DNA of 64,000 nt from CAIXSC01 sp046349855. GTDB taxonomy: Bacteria; Planctomycetota; Planctomycetia; Pirellulales; Pirellulaceae. Below the pieces are notes generated by a model. The model was not told the DNA's origin. It ran no database searches and was given only the letters and a program-made list of their open reading frames with translations. Both the position numbers and the translations under genes were made by a program. Shown here piece by piece: positions 32,035-40,233 of the stretch. The stretch's first letter is position 1. The number at the start of each line of letters is the position of its first letter. The DNA is taken from NCBI GenBank assembly GCA_046349855.1, contig JAXMBM010000029.1, forward strand, positions 24,320-88,319, written 5' to 3'.

Positions 32035-34419
32035 ATGCCCAGCACGCTCTGTCCCGCGTTGGCTCTGCTGCTCCTGGGGGCAGCTCCCGAAACCCCGCGC
32101 GCTCGACAACTGGCCGAATGGCCGTGGACGGTCGCTCTGGATCAGTCCAGCACCGAGCCACCCACCGGGATGCTGGCGCGTAGCTTGCGGCAACGGCGAC
32201 AGGCGGTCAATGCGGCCGATCTCGCCGCCTGGAGGTCGCTGCACTCGCGCGACGCCTGGGAAGCCTGGCGCGAACCGCGGCTCGCCGCTCTGCGACGAGC
32301 CTGCGGCAGCTTTCCTGCCCCGCCCGCCGACCTGCACGTGCAGGTCGTGCAGAGCCACACGGGCCCAGGCTTTCGGGTGGATTGCCTGGTGTTTGAAAGT
32401 CGACCCGGACTGCTGGTCACGGCCAATCTCTATCGTCCCGACCCACCCCGTCCATCGCAGCCGGGCCTCGTGCTATGCCACAGCCATCATCGTCCGAAGA
32501 CCGAAGGGGAACTCCAGGAGATGGGGATCACCTGGGCCCGCGCCGGCTGTCTGGTCATCGTCCCTGACCTGCTCGGACACGGGGAGCGACGACAACATCC
32601 CTACATCTCCGCCACCGATTGGCCCACCGCATTCCGCGTCGAACGCCAGGATTACTACTTCCGCTACAACCTCGGTATCCAGCTGCATCTGATCGGCGAC
32701 AGCCTGCTCGGCTGGTTCGTCTGGGATTTGTCCCGCTGCGTCGACCTCCTGCTGAAGCAACCCGGGATCGATCCCCAGCGGATCGCTCTGCTGGGCTCGG
32801 TGGCGGGAGGAGGCGATCCCGCGGCCGTCACGATGGCCCTTGATTCTCGGATCGCAGCCGCGGTCCCGTTCAACTTTGGTGGTCCGCAGCCGGAGACCGA
32901 ATATCCGTTGCCCGCGGATGCCGATGCGTCATTCAACTATGTGGGTGGTGGCAGCTGGGAGTCGACGCGCAATCTGACACGCTCGGCGGCGGATGGCTTT
33001 CTCCCCTGGGTGATCGTCGGCTCCGCCGCTCCGCGTTCGCTTGTCTATGCTCACGAGTTCAGCTGGGACCGCGACCGCGATCCGGTCTGGCGGCGGCTGG
33101 AGACCCTTTACGGCTGGTATGAGGTGCCCGATCGTCTGGCCGCCACGTTGGGCTGGGGCAAGGTGACTCAGGCTTCCAGCGAGGCCTCGCACTGCAACAA
33201 CATCGGCCGTCCTCACCGCCGCGCCATTCATCAGGCCTTCGAACGCTGGCTGCGGATCTCTCCGCCCGCTCTGGAGGAGGACCAGCGATTCAAGGCCCCA
33301 CAACTCGCCTGTCTGGACGGAGTCGCCGCTTCCAACGACCGACGTCCCACTCCCGTTCACCAGTTGGCCCGGGATCTGGCAACACAGCGTGGATCGGAAT
33401 TCCGCAAGTCGCTCGCCGACCTGCCCGAAGCGGAACGGCGGCGGCGACTGCGCGTGGCCTGGCAGGAGAAGCTCGGGGTCCCGCTGCCGACCGCAGCCCC
33501 ATCCTTTCATTCCGTTCCCGCTCCGTCCGGTCAACCGCGTTCCCTTCAGGGCTGGCTGCGAGACACTCACGGCATCGACGTCCCCGTACTGTTGCTGTTG
33601 CCGGAGGAAACTCCCGCGCAGGGCAGCCCCGTGGTCATCATCCTTTCCCAGGCGGGTCAATTGGGACTGCTCCGCCAGCGGGCCGGTGAGATCGCCGATC
33701 TGCTCGACCGCGGCGCGGCCGTGTGCCTGCCCGACCTCCGCGGCACCGGCGCGACCCAACCCGACGCGGGCCGGGGTCGTCGCAGCACGTCCACCTCACT
33801 CTCGTCCGCCGAACTGATGCTCGGAGGCACTCAGCTTGGCGGGCAACTGCGCGATCTGCTGCACGTCGTGGCGTGGTTGGGAAGTCGACCGGAAGTATGC
33901 CGTGATCGTCTGGCGGTCTGGGGCGAGTCGCTCGTTGCTCCGAATGGGCCAGAGGACCGAGTGGCCATGCCGCACGATGCGGGCCCCGAGGTGCGCATCG
34001 GGGAGCCTGGAGCGGGCCTCCTCGCCTTGTTGGCTGCGGCGTTCGACGAACGTATCGCCGTGGTCCTGTCGCGCGGCTCGCTGCTGTCCTTCGCCAGCCT
34101 GCTGGACAGCCCGTTTGTCCATGTGCCGCATGACATCGTCGTACCGGGCGTCCTCACGGTCGGCGACCTTCCCGATCTGGCCGCCCTGTGTGGCCCGAAG
34201 GCGCTGCGTATCGAGAGTCCGATCGACAGCACGAATCGCGCGGTTCCGACCCCCGAGGCCTCGACCCAATGGAAGGTCGCCGTCGCTGCCTACGCCCAGC
34301 GGCAGCCACCCCAACAGTTGCTGCTCGGCGCTTCCCGCGAATCGCTGACCTCGTGGTTATATGGTAACCTGACACCCGGTAACGGCGAACTCAACACAGG
34401 AGCGAAACCCCAACCATGA
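32035..34419 (+). CDS. Exported two-domain esterase-like alpha/beta hydrolase
   Basis: 794 residues from ATG 32035 with a short leader (STLCPALALLLLGAAPE). Two alpha/beta-hydrolase units related to acetyl xylan esterase-like proteins of planctomycetes are visible. Unit 1 (about residues 100-420) has GLVLCHSHHRPKTEG, VIVPDLLGHGE and the elbow IALLGSVAGGGDPAAV. Unit 2 (about 510-780) has VVIILSQAGQLGLL, AVCLPDLRGTGAT and the elbow RLAVWGESLVAPNG. The unit 1 elbow has Val256 where GxSxGG needs Ser, whereas unit 2 keeps GES. Only unit 2 is therefore likely to be catalytic. Substrates may be acylated carbohydrates, but this is inference. The DUF1080 gene overlaps its stop by 4 bases. Confidence 0.8.
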   Translation: MPSTLCPALALLLLGAAPETPRARQLAEWPWTVALDQSSTEPPTGMLARSLRQRRQAVNAADLAAWRSLHSRDAWEAWREPRLAALRRACGSFPAPPADLHVQVVQSHTGPGFRVDCLVFESRPGLLVTANLYRPDPPRPSQPGLVLCHSHHRPKTEGELQEMGITWARAGCLVIVPDLLGHGERRQHPYISATDWPTAFRVERQDYYFRYNLGIQLHLIGDSLLGWFVWDLSRCVDLLLKQPGIDPQRIALLGSVAGGGDPAAVTMALDSRIAAAVPFNFGGPQPETEYPLPADADASFNYVGGGSWESTRNLTRSAADGFLPWVIVGSAAPRSLVYAHEFSWDRDRDPVWRRLETLYGWYEVPDRLAATLGWGKVTQASSEASHCNNIGRPHRRAIHQAFERWLRISPPALEEDQRFKAPQLACLDGVAASNDRRPTPVHQLARDLATQRGSEFRKSLADLPEAERRRRLRVAWQEKLGVPLPTAAPSFHSVPAPSGQPRSLQGWLRDTHGIDVPVLLLLPEETPAQGSPVVIILSQAGQLGLLRQRAGEIADLLDRGAAVCLPDLRGTGATQPDAGRGRRSTSTSLSSAELMLGGTQLGGQLRDLLHVVAWLGSRPEVCRDRLAVWGESLVAPNGPEDRVAMPHDAGPEVRIGEPGAGLLALLAAAFDERIAVVLSRGSLLSFASLLDSPFVHVPHDIVVPGVLTVGDLPDLAALCGPKALRIESPIDSTNRAVPTPEASTQWKVAVAAYAQRQPPQQLLLGASRESLTSWLYGNLTPGNGELNTGAKPQP

Positions 34420-35165
34420 GAGCCTGGACTTACTTTCGCATGATCACTCTGGCGGCCCTGGTCGCCCTGCCCTCCCTGTGCCGGGATCTGTTTCCCGTTG
34501 TGCGGGCCGAAGAAACGCCGCAGGTCACTCCTGAGACACTGGCCGGCACCGGACCGGGCTGGCGCGCCCTGGGGCCCGATGACTTTACCCATGTGAACTG
34601 CGCCCCTGACACCTGGAGCTGGAAGGACGGTTCCCTGCACTGCACCGGGCAACCCGTGGGAGTGATCCGGTCGGTGAAGAAATTCACCAACCTCGAGATG
34701 GTGGCCGAGTGGCGTCATCTGAAGCCTGCCGGCAATTCGGGCATCTTCCTCTGGGCACTCGATCAGCCCCTGCTGTCGCTCAAGCCCGGCCAGTTGCCGC
34801 ACGGCATCGAGGTCCAGGTGCTGGACCTGGGCTACAAGGAACAATACGAGAAATCGACCGGCAAGAAAGCCGACTGGTTCACGACGCACGGCGACGTCTT
34901 TCCGGTGGGTGCGGCGAAGATGACTCCCATTCCCCCTACGGCTCCATCCGGCAGCCGGGCGTTTCCCAAGAAGGAAACGACCAAGGGAGTGAACCAGTGG
35001 AACCACTACTATATTCGCGCGGTCGATGGGGACGTCCGCTTGTGGGTGAACGGCGAACAGGTAACGCGCGGCACTCAGTGCGATCCGCGAACCGGCTACC
35101 TGTGCCTCGAATCGGAGGGTTCCCCGATCGAGTTCCGCAATCTGCGGATCCGCGAACTGCCCTGA
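34416..35165 (+). CDS. Exported DUF1080 protein (concanavalin-like fold)
   Basis: 249 residues. Signal peptide MITLAALVALPSLCRDLFPVVRAE. The DUF1080 (3-keto-disaccharide hydrolase-like) domain fills the rest: WSWKDGSLHCTGQPVGVIRS, FTNLEMVAEWRHLKPAGNSGIFLW, HGIEVQVLDLGY, WNHYYIRAVDGDVRLWVNGE and GYLCLESEGSPIEFRNLRIREL. All are typical of the family's LamG/concanavalin jelly roll. Some DUF1080 proteins act on 3-keto-sugars; many in planctomycetes are uncharacterised. ATG overlaps the esterase stop (ATGA), so the pair is translationally coupled and probably handles related sugar substrates in the periplasm. The gene converges with the FGE-like gene with only a 22-base gap. Confidence 0.9.
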   Translation: MRAWTYFRMITLAALVALPSLCRDLFPVVRAEETPQVTPETLAGTGPGWRALGPDDFTHVNCAPDTWSWKDGSLHCTGQPVGVIRSVKKFTNLEMVAEWRHLKPAGNSGIFLWALDQPLLSLKPGQLPHGIEVQVLDLGYKEQYEKSTGKKADWFTTHGDVFPVGAAKMTPIPPTAPSGSRAFPKKETTKGVNQWNHYYIRAVDGDVRLWVNGEQVTRGTQCDPRTGYLCLESEGSPIEFRNLRIRELP

Positions 35166-35187
35166 AGACGCAGATCGCGACGCCGCA

Positions 35188-35976
35188 TCAACGGCTCAAC
35201 ACGCAGCGCAGGCCGACCGCATCGTCGGACAGGCTGGCGTCGGCGGACAGACGATAGGCGGAACGAAGGCGGGTGGCGGGATCTTTCCAGCTCCCCCCCC
35301 GCAAGACCCGTCGCGTCGCATCGCCCCCTTCCGTCCAGCTGGTTCCATCCACGGGCGCTCCGCGATAGTTCGGATGCCAGGTATCCGAACACCATTCCCA
35401 GAGATAACCGTGCATGTCGTAGAGGCCCCAGGCATTGGGCTTCTTGGCCCCGACCGGAGGATCATTGCCGGCCGCATTGCCCGTGAACCAGGCATACTCG
35501 CCGAGTTGCGACACATCGTCACCGAAAGAATAGGCCGTCGTGGAACCGGCCCGAGCACAGTACTCCCACTCGGCCTCCGTTGGCAGCCGGACCAGTTCGT
35601 CGGCACCGATCAGCTTTGCCTCCCGCAACTGCTGGGTGATACGGCGACAGAAATCCTGGGCCGCCGGCCAGTCGAACATCTCGACCGAGTTCCGCTTGCC
35701 TTTCCAGCGGCTGGGATTGTTTCCCATGATCGCTTCCCACAAGTTCTGCGGAACCTCGTAGCGCGCCATGTGAAAGGGCCGAGCCATCCGCACCTCGGTC
35801 ACCGGCGCCGCCACCTCGCCGTCGGCTTCGCTGCCGCGGCGGAAGGTAGCGGGGAAAGGACCTTCGCCCGGCGTGATGGCGACAAACTCACGGCGAAACG
35901 TCCGCAGCAACTCGGTAACTTCCGGAGCTGGCTCCGCGCCCGCCAGGCAGGCCACCAGCAGTACTCCACTCCACAT
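35188..35976 (-). CDS. Exported formylglycine-generating-enzyme-like (SUMF1) domain protein
   Basis: 262 residues. A short signal peptide (WSGVLLVACLAGAEP) precedes an FGE-sulfatase domain: MARYEVPQNLWEAIMGNNPSRWKG, VEMFDWPAAQDFCRRI, RLPTEAEWEYCARAGSTTAYSFGDD, NAWGLYDMHGYLWEWCSDTW and RRVLRGGSWKDPATRLRSAYR. True FGE converts a sulfatase Cys to formylglycine, but most planctomycete SUMF1 proteins lack that assignment, and no sulfatase is nearby. It may be only a C-type-lectin-like binding module. Its ATG lies two bases after the floA stop, so floA and this gene form an operon. Confidence 0.88.
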   Translation of the reverse strand: MWSGVLLVACLAGAEPAPEVTELLRTFRREFVAITPGEGPFPATFRRGSEADGEVAAPVTEVRMARPFHMARYEVPQNLWEAIMGNNPSRWKGKRNSVEMFDWPAAQDFCRRITQQLREAKLIGADELVRLPTEAEWEYCARAGSTTAYSFGDDVSQLGEYAWFTGNAAGNDPPVGAKKPNAWGLYDMHGYLWEWCSDTWHPNYRGAPVDGTSWTEGGDATRRVLRGGSWKDPATRLRSAYRLSADASLSDDAVGLRCVLSR

Positions 35977-35978
35977 CG

Positions 35979-37004
35979 TTAAGGCTCCCGAGTCGTGGCT
36001 TCGCCGCCCAGGTGATGCAGATTGCCGGACCGGAAGGCGTCCGCCATGGCGCGGGGTACTTCGGCTTCCGCGAGCACCAACCGCGAGCGGTTCTCCGAGA
36101 CCTTGGCTTTCATTTCCTGTTCGACGGCGATCGCTTCGGCGCGCCGCTGTTCGGCGCGAGCCCGGGCCACGCGCGTGTCCGCTTCCGCCTGATCGGCTTG
36201 CAGTCGCGCTCCGATCTGCTCGCCTACGTCGATATCCGCGATATCGATCGAGACGATCTTGAATGCCGTCTGAGCGTCGAGTCCGCGGCTGAGCACCGCC
36301 TTGGAGATGCGGTCCGGGTTCTCGAGCACTTCCAGGTGCGTATCGGACGAGCCGATCGAGGTGATGATGCCTTCACCGACGCGGGCGATGATCGTATCTT
36401 CGGTGGCCCCGCCGATCAGCTGTTCGAGGTTGGTACGCACCGTTACTCGCGCCCGTACTCGCAGTTCGACACCGTTGCGTGCAATGGCACTCAACGTGGA
36501 CGCCCCCGACCGCGGATCGGGGCAGTCGATGACCTTCGGGTGGACACTCGTCCGCACCGCTTCCACCACATCACGGCCTGCGAGGTCGATGGCGGCAGCT
36601 CGATCAAAATCCAGGTCGATCCCGGCACGATGCGCCGCGATGATGGCCTGAATCACATCGCGCACCCGGCCACCCGCCAGATAATGAGCCTCCAGGCGAG
36701 CCGTACTGATGCCTTCCCGCCGGTGGATGCTCAACCCCGCCTGGGAAGCCATGATCTTGGCCGGCACGATCACCGACGCCGGCACCTGCCGGAATTCCAT
36801 CCCGATCAGGCTGCGCAAACTCACGTCGGCACTCGACATGTACGCCTGGAACCAGATGTTCCCGTACTTGAGCAGGATGAAAAACATGAACAGGACGAAC
36901 AGGACGGCGATGGCGCCAAAACCGCCTTTAAGGATCAGCCAGAAATCGACATCCACCGCCCACAGAGCTACTGCCACTCCGCATATTCCGCTCAGCTGGT
37001 GCAT
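35979..37004 (-). CDS. floA: Flotillin-like protein FloA
   Basis: 341 residues from ATG 37004, which has GGAGGA nine bases upstream; an upstream in-frame start would add 22 residues. An N-terminal hydrophobic hairpin-like segment (FWLILKGGFGAIAVLFVLFMFFILL) anchors it. The SPFH-like domain follows (VSLRSLIGMEFRQVPASVIV, GISTARLEAHYLAGGRV, VELRVRARVTVRTNLEQLIGGATEDTI). A charged coiled-coil-like region (QADQAEADTRVARARAEQRRAEAIAVEQEMKA, broken into heptads) precedes the C-terminus. FloA scaffolds functional membrane microdomains. The unusual neighbour is the FGE-like protein starting two bases downstream. Confidence 0.93.
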   Translation of the reverse strand: MHQLSGICGVAVALWAVDVDFWLILKGGFGAIAVLFVLFMFFILLKYGNIWFQAYMSSADVSLRSLIGMEFRQVPASVIVPAKIMASQAGLSIHRREGISTARLEAHYLAGGRVRDVIQAIIAAHRAGIDLDFDRAAAIDLAGRDVVEAVRTSVHPKVIDCPDPRSGASTLSAIARNGVELRVRARVTVRTNLEQLIGGATEDTIIARVGEGIITSIGSSDTHLEVLENPDRISKAVLSRGLDAQTAFKIVSIDIADIDVGEQIGARLQADQAEADTRVARARAEQRRAEAIAVEQEMKAKVSENRSRLVLAEAEVPRAMADAFRSGNLHHLGGEATTREP

Positions 37005-37170
37005 ACGCTGCTTTCCTCCGCTGTAACCCGCATAATCGACCGCGAATCTGTGTCGAGTCCGCTCCATCATAGTACGCCCGACGGCATCAGGAAGGACGCC
37101 GCCGCGGGGAAGGCCGATTCATTCCCCCCACCATTCGCTGCCCGTCGTACTCGCTTGCCTCGGCCCGATC

Positions 37171-40023
37171 CTAAAAATCCTTCTGCCGCTTCCCCTTTTC
37201 GCCATCGGCGTCATTCCGCGGTGGGCGTGCCCCCGGGGCGGCCGGCGGAGGCGCCTCGGCACCGGGCTTCCCCCCACCGAAGATGTTGAAGTTGAACAGG
37301 GGTTTGGCCTCCGCTTTCGCCGCGGGCGGAGGCGGTGTCCGCTCCATGCGAATCTCCCCGCTGACCGCCAACTGATCGGGGAGTTTGACCAGGCGCGCAT
37401 CCAGTCCGCGGAACCAGCGGAGCACCGGCGCACGAAAATCGACCGGCAGCGCTGCACCGCTGCGAGTCGGCCACGCTGACGACTGCCAGGCCACCACTCC
37501 ATCCGGCCGTTCCGCCAGTTCGTAGGTCCCACCGAGCGGGCAGACGAGTTCCGCGTCCAGCAGATCTTCCGCCAGTTCTTTGGTCTCACCGCGCGGCACC
37601 TGGAACTGCTGATGCAGCAGATGCAGGAGTTTGACGTTGCCGACCGACGCCTGCCGAGCTCGTTCGTAGAAGACCCCGTTCACCCAGGGGGCCAGCTTTC
37701 CTTGCGAGATGTCAGCAACATGCACGCGGACCTGTGCTTCGTCGTTGGCCGGCACGACGCGCAGCGTCTTCGGCAGCGGCTCCAGCAAGGAAGGATCGAA
37801 CGACACCACAGAAAAGGCGTCCCACTGGCGGCGCCACACTCCCAGGGGAAGCCGGGAGTATCCCTGCGGATCGGGCAGGGATCCTCCCAGGTTGAACGGC
37901 AGCACGTCGAGAAATCCCGCCTTGGGCCACGCTCCCAGATAACCGGGAGTGCCGCGGAGCGACCGGAAGGTCTCGAACAGCCCGCTGCCGGCAAAGCTGG
38001 GCAACGGCGCCGCATCGGTGATTCCCAGGAACAGGTGGTGGGGCGGGATCTGCGGGAACAGTACCCCCCCGCGCAACTGCGCCTCGGCGAATATCACTTC
38101 GTTCCCCTGCGACTCCATCCGCTCGGCCATGGGCGGACCCAGCACCGACAGCCACGGACCGTACTTGGATTCGTCCAGCAGCGACAGGCGGGCCTCCACC
38201 GCGATCCGTTCGCGATTCCCTTCTTCCACGTGCCGCTTCACGGCCACCACCAGCGGATCCATCTGCTTCCAGTGACTGGCGTAGAAGTCGGCCTGCCGCC
38301 GGCACTGTTCGGCCTCGCGGGCCGTCACGCCCTTGATCGGGACATCGGGAATCGGCAAGAACGTCCCCCGCGCGCCGCGCACCGTATCCAGCCACTCGCC
38401 GGCCTCTTCTCGCCAGAACCCACCCTCGGGGCGGAGCGCGAACTGGGGTGGCAGCAAGCCGACCCGTTCCAGGTCCGCCGGTTCGTCCGCATCCAGATGT
38501 TCCGCGTGCGCCGCCCATTGGGCCAACTGCACGATCTGCAGGTCGGCCAGCGACCGCAGCCGCCGCCCTACCTCGACCTGATACTGCGGCGACAACAATC
38601 CGCGGAAGAACGACGATGAGAAGAACGCGAAAATCGTATCCTCACGACCCAGCGGGAACTGCGTCCGCGCTCGGCGAAACTCGGCTAGCTCGGCCAGGCT
38701 TCCCGCCCCCGTGCCTGCTCCGAGTTCGCAGAAGCGTTCCACCATCGCGCGGCTCGACGTCACCAGCAGGAAGTCACCGTCGTGGAGCATGAACGAGCGC
38801 AAGCGATGGTCGGGCGTCGCGAGCAACGAGACGTCGCGACCCGCGATGCGTTCCGTCGTGAGCGTGGCGCCCCTTCCCTTTTCCCGCTCCACCACTTCCT
38901 GCCGATGCGACTGCAGGTTGGTGACAAACAGCGGAGTGCGGAGCTGAAAGAGGACACCGACAGCCGCGCCGTTTTCCAGGTAAATGTCGCGTCCCACCAG
39001 AGCGATGTCCGCCACCATCGCATCGCCGACCACCTCTTCGATCGCGTTCTGAGGTGGCGGCAGAGACAGCTGCGTCTCCATCCGCTCTCCCGCACGTCCC
39101 CGCAACCCGCGTAACGTGACCATGCTCCCCAGGTCGCCACCGTATTCCGCGGTCAGCTTGTCGAGCCAGGTTTGATTGGCCAGACGAGCGAAGCGTACGT
39201 AGAACCACTCTTCGGGGACGCGCCGAGCTAACGGTTCGATGGCTGCCTCGCGATCGAATTCCACCGGCGGCGATGGCCCCCACGGAATCGGCTGCGGCAG
39301 CGGCAACACCGCCCGCTCGATTGGCCCCTGGGGTCGCAGCATCGCCTCGCGAATCGTGGCCAGATGCAGTTTTTCTAAACCGAGCAGCAGTTCGATACTC
39401 TCCCGGGCCTGCGCCGGGGTCGCCGACGAACCCTGCGTCAACGCCGCCAACGGCGTCACTGCGGATGGCTGTGGCAACCCTGTGCGGCGCGAGAGCATCG
39501 ACGCCAGGTAGGTTTGAGGAATCGGCGGCGAGTCCCCGGCCGCCAACTGCTGCGCGACCACGCCGTTGTATTCCCTCCACCACTGCTGCATCAGCCGCTC
39601 TCCCGCCCGGGGCACCGAGGGGCGCGGGGTCAGGATGAGTTCGCGGGGCTGCGGCATGGTCACCGTGATCCGCAACGGCTCCGTGCCGCGAAATAGGAAC
39701 AGCACGTGCAGCGCCGGGTCGGTCATCTGTTCCAGCCCGAGCACCTCTCCCAGGAGCTTACGAAACCGGCCCGTCGTGAAGACCGGGTACAGTGCCCGCC
39801 CGTCCCGCTCGACGAGCGTCAGATTGTTGGATTCCAGGGCCTCGGCGACCTCTCCTTCGCCGCTGAGCACCAGCCGCGCCACCCCCCACGGCGTTCCCGG
39901 AATGGCTTCGTAGTTCTCGCCGCGCTGGCCCCAAACGGGGTTGGCGACCGCCCCGGTAACCACCAGGCCCACCGCAACCGCCAGGGAGACCATCCCCGCA
40001 CGCCCTGCCTTACGATCCGTCAT
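37171..40023 (-). CDS. Large exported planctomycete protein of unknown function
   Basis: 950 residues. Signal peptide GMVSLAVAVGLVVTGAVANPVWGQ. I recognise no domain. The sequence has long helical and strand-rich parts, recurrent FTNLQ, DVSLLATPDHRLRSFMLHDGDFLLVTSSR and PIPDVPIKGVTAREAEQCRRQADFY stretches, and a proline/alanine/glycine-rich C-terminal tail (GKPGAEAPPPAAPGARPP, then GEKGKRQKDF). There is no second membrane segment, so it is likely periplasmic or secreted. Proteins of this size and style occur in planctomycetes as conserved hypotheticals. It is upstream of floA in the same direction but 166 bases away, so operon membership is uncertain. It diverges from the beta-propeller gene. 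Confidence 0.75.
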   Translation of the reverse strand: MTDRKAGRAGMVSLAVAVGLVVTGAVANPVWGQRGENYEAIPGTPWGVARLVLSGEGEVAEALESNNLTLVERDGRALYPVFTTGRFRKLLGEVLGLEQMTDPALHVLFLFRGTEPLRITVTMPQPRELILTPRPSVPRAGERLMQQWWREYNGVVAQQLAAGDSPPIPQTYLASMLSRRTGLPQPSAVTPLAALTQGSSATPAQARESIELLLGLEKLHLATIREAMLRPQGPIERAVLPLPQPIPWGPSPPVEFDREAAIEPLARRVPEEWFYVRFARLANQTWLDKLTAEYGGDLGSMVTLRGLRGRAGERMETQLSLPPPQNAIEEVVGDAMVADIALVGRDIYLENGAAVGVLFQLRTPLFVTNLQSHRQEVVEREKGRGATLTTERIAGRDVSLLATPDHRLRSFMLHDGDFLLVTSSRAMVERFCELGAGTGAGSLAELAEFRRARTQFPLGREDTIFAFFSSSFFRGLLSPQYQVEVGRRLRSLADLQIVQLAQWAAHAEHLDADEPADLERVGLLPPQFALRPEGGFWREEAGEWLDTVRGARGTFLPIPDVPIKGVTAREAEQCRRQADFYASHWKQMDPLVVAVKRHVEEGNRERIAVEARLSLLDESKYGPWLSVLGPPMAERMESQGNEVIFAEAQLRGGVLFPQIPPHHLFLGITDAAPLPSFAGSGLFETFRSLRGTPGYLGAWPKAGFLDVLPFNLGGSLPDPQGYSRLPLGVWRRQWDAFSVVSFDPSLLEPLPKTLRVVPANDEAQVRVHVADISQGKLAPWVNGVFYERARQASVGNVKLLHLLHQQFQVPRGETKELAEDLLDAELVCPLGGTYELAERPDGVVAWQSSAWPTRSGAALPVDFRAPVLRWFRGLDARLVKLPDQLAVSGEIRMERTPPPPAAKAEAKPLFNFNIFGGGKPGAEAPPPAAPGARPPRNDADGEKGKRQKDF

Positions 40024-40163
40024 ACACGTCGCACCTTGTATTCGAACGGCCGTCAGTTTCCCCGCGGATCTCCGGAAAATGCTCCGGTCTCGCTCCAGGA
40101 ACGACGCCGTCTACCGCCGATCCATCATTAGGGTACCACCTCCCGGGGTCAACAACCTGTCGC

Positions 40164-40193
40164 TTGACCGGCCGGCGAATCGACGAGTACGAT
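40164..40193 (+). promoter_or_regulatory. Candidate sigma-70 promoter for the beta-propeller gene
   Basis: TTGACC (40164-40169) and TACGAT (40188-40193) are 18 bases apart. Transcription would start near 40200, about 35 bases before the chosen ATG. The -10 box is only a 4-of-6 match. Confidence 0.4.
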
Positions 40194-40233
40194 CAGCCGG
40201 TTGGTGGACGGTCGACGGCACGAGGAACGCGAG

